7,645 bases of DNA. Origin: Magnetococcales bacterium (lineage in GTDB: Bacteria; Pseudomonadota; Magnetococcia; Magnetococcales; JADGCH01). Shown in pieces: positions 7,301 through 7,645 of this stretch. Positions within the stretch are counted from its first letter, which is position 1. Each line of letters begins with the position of its first letter. Below the pieces are notes generated by a model. It made no database searches, had not been told where the DNA came from, and was given only the letters and a program-made list of their open reading frames with translations. The stretch lies in contig JADGCM010000079.1 of the NCBI GenBank assembly GCA_015228995.1, positions 1-7,645 of the forward strand, given 5' to 3'. The translations under genes and the position numbers were made by a program.

Positions 7301-7645
7301 GTCAAAGCCCAACAATGCTGGCGTGTGGGGCTCTATGAAGTGAATCGGGAAGTAAAAAGCTCGTTGGCTGGCACGGCGTCTTTCGCCGTCGTCCGTGCTT
7401 TCGGTGATTTCAAATTCTGATGCGGCATTAATGGGCTCTTGGGTGCTCTGCTCAAACAGCGGCCGTTGCGACTCGGTTACCAGCGACACCCAGGCCAACT
7501 GCATGCCGGTCGGAATATTATTGAAGGATCTCCGAGTGAAGGCGCGAAATTCATCCCACTCGACCGACTTCGACGCCGCATACAAAGATTGCAATTCCCA
7601 TAAGGCGGATAGCCGCTCGTGCAGGCTGTGCTCTATCGCTAGACG
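4376..7645 (-). CDS. CHASE-domain hybrid histidine kinase with two receivers and HPt (5' partial)
   Basis: The frame is open to the right edge, so the start and first membrane segment lie outside; 1089 residues are visible, numbered here from the edge. Residues about 20-265 look like a CHASE extracytoplasmic sensor domain (GMQLAWVSLV, FEITE, AFYFPIHFIEP, LLGFDL, HGFYVAILS). A membrane helix (about 282-304, IIFPTIVCLLITVIFSGWVV) and a helical linker follow. Next come HisKA with H342 in MSHEIRTPMN, HATPase with N459 (GNAIKFT), DTGIG at 491-495 and GGTGLGLSI at 520-528. Receiver 1 has D584 D585, D633 (VDFSMPGMDG), T664 and K687. Receiver 2 has E735 D736, D779 (MDIQMPTMDG), T809 and K831. HPt has H932 in HKLRGITGN, followed by a helical tail. 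A full His-Asp-His relay on one chain is possible. CHASE domains bind small extracytoplasmic ligands; this one's ligand is unknown. The architecture is that of BarA/ArcB-like tripartite kinases but with an extra receiver and a different sensor. Confidence 0.93.
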   Translation of the reverse strand, partial: RLAIEHSLHERLSALWELQSLYAASKSVEWDEFRAFTRRSFNNIPTGMQLAWVSLVTESQRPLFEQSTQEPINAASEFEITESTDDGERRRASQRAFYFPIHFIEPHTPALLGFDLATYPPFLDALERARDSGQVAASRIFSQQGKIGNGKSLLLALPIYNKGRTIATLEQRREHLHGFYVAILSVAETIELPLTSVRAAGIHFWIQEGNAEPFHLYISKKTAHHSDSCSADHDFVSVLQEEYADKIIVEQITIADRQWSFNAFALDELLNDRNINIHGNISSIIFPTIVCLLITVIFSGWVVLTQKRERLRKQMTDRILDSLNLANDATQAKSEFLANMSHEIRTPMNAIIGLTDLALQGDLSAKTHDYLTKIASSSHSLLHLINDILDLSKIEAGKLVMEHNDFLLRDVFDRLAILFSAKVASKNVELILCLSEECRYELNGDSTRLEQVLLNLIGNAIKFTDEGEVEVKVRTVQESLEQVTLEFSVRDTGIGMTEQQMANLFQAFSQADSSTTRKYGGTGLGLSISLKIVEMLGGRIWVKSEPGRGSEFFFTAVFRHQQTEGVQDMTPPEDMEWLRVLVVDDNASARRALHSILSTFQFAVTEVSSAVKAVEAVTHAVNTGKPFQLLLVDFSMPGMDGIDTIQHLMPLVPRPQQPKVVLFTTTNQDETLRTRGHAAGVNAYLGKPLNCSRLFDTIMDVFGKDVVKAFRPGRDSIDPLQIIDQIGGARVLLVEDNAINQQVAREVLEGIRLVVDCAGDGLEAIRMLESSSYDIVLMDIQMPTMDGYTTTQKIRCQPCWADLPIIAMTADAMAGDREKCLAIGMNGYVSKPIFKRELFSTLMKWIAPQQRPLPVPAAVNPPQQDDTSLDIPDLAGVDVDVALRRINGNRKLLRALLMEFHRDFGDAAARVRALLEGGKRRDDRAAAASLVHKLRGITGNISAMELFDATKNFEKDIIEGREETWPASLTALDHAMARVMTGLEEWIQQEVATAQSKKTATAAVAGSPDLAVLAPLLQELDKLIDGSSSKAVGCFTAIKEALDSVENVRELLSHLDESLDKFDFEEAHDHLTALAHQLGIGLENNHDAL

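Noticed and set aside
7592..7594. TTG at 7594 as the true start of the hybrid kinase.
   Set aside because: The same frame stays open to the window edge with sequence that fits the start of a CHASE domain (ERLSALWELQSLY), and a first membrane helix would still be needed upstream.

Overview
The window looks like chromosomal DNA of a gammaproteobacterium. The order yebC-ruvC-ruvA, read in one direction with touching or overlapping ends, is typical of that class. The proteins resemble their Escherichia coli counterparts across known motifs. The large signalling proteins and a decayed Rpn/YhgA-like nuclease gene would suit an environmental, signalling-rich lineage (for example purple or other sulfur bacteria). 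That placement is an inference only, as no taxonomic marker is present.

Layout: positions 1-198 are intergenic and carry a GC-rich inverted repeat of the dispersed type. Positions 199-2056 hold a tight plus-strand operon: yebC (translation factor / putative regulator), ruvC (Holliday junction resolvase, TTG start) and ruvA (junction-binding subunit). The usual next gene, ruvB, is not there. Instead, 2109-2591 is the minus-strand wreck of an Rpn (PD-(D/E)XK) family gene, with its nuclease core missing and its frame broken. Positions 2592-2758 are a divergent promoter region. Positions 2759-3928 (plus strand) encode a soluble histidine kinase with its receiver domain at the N-terminus. On the minus strand, meeting it tail to tail with a 4-base overlap, lie a single-domain response regulator (3925-4389) and, upstream of it, a very large CHASE-domain hybrid kinase (4376-7645). 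The hybrid kinase runs off the right edge of the window.

How the genes work together: YebC, RuvC and RuvA are housekeeping functions in translation and recombination. The three signalling proteins together carry two transmitter modules, four receiver domains and one HPt domain, all with their key phosphorylation residues. They form a plausible local phosphorelay: extracytoplasmic CHASE input, His, two receivers, HPt, then the stand-alone receiver and/or the receiver-kinase. No DNA-binding, cyclic-di-GMP or other output domain is visible, so the output must lie outside the window or act by protein-protein contact. I found no clearly novel system. The points most worth a second look are this output-less relay and the missing ruvB with the nuclease remnant in its place.
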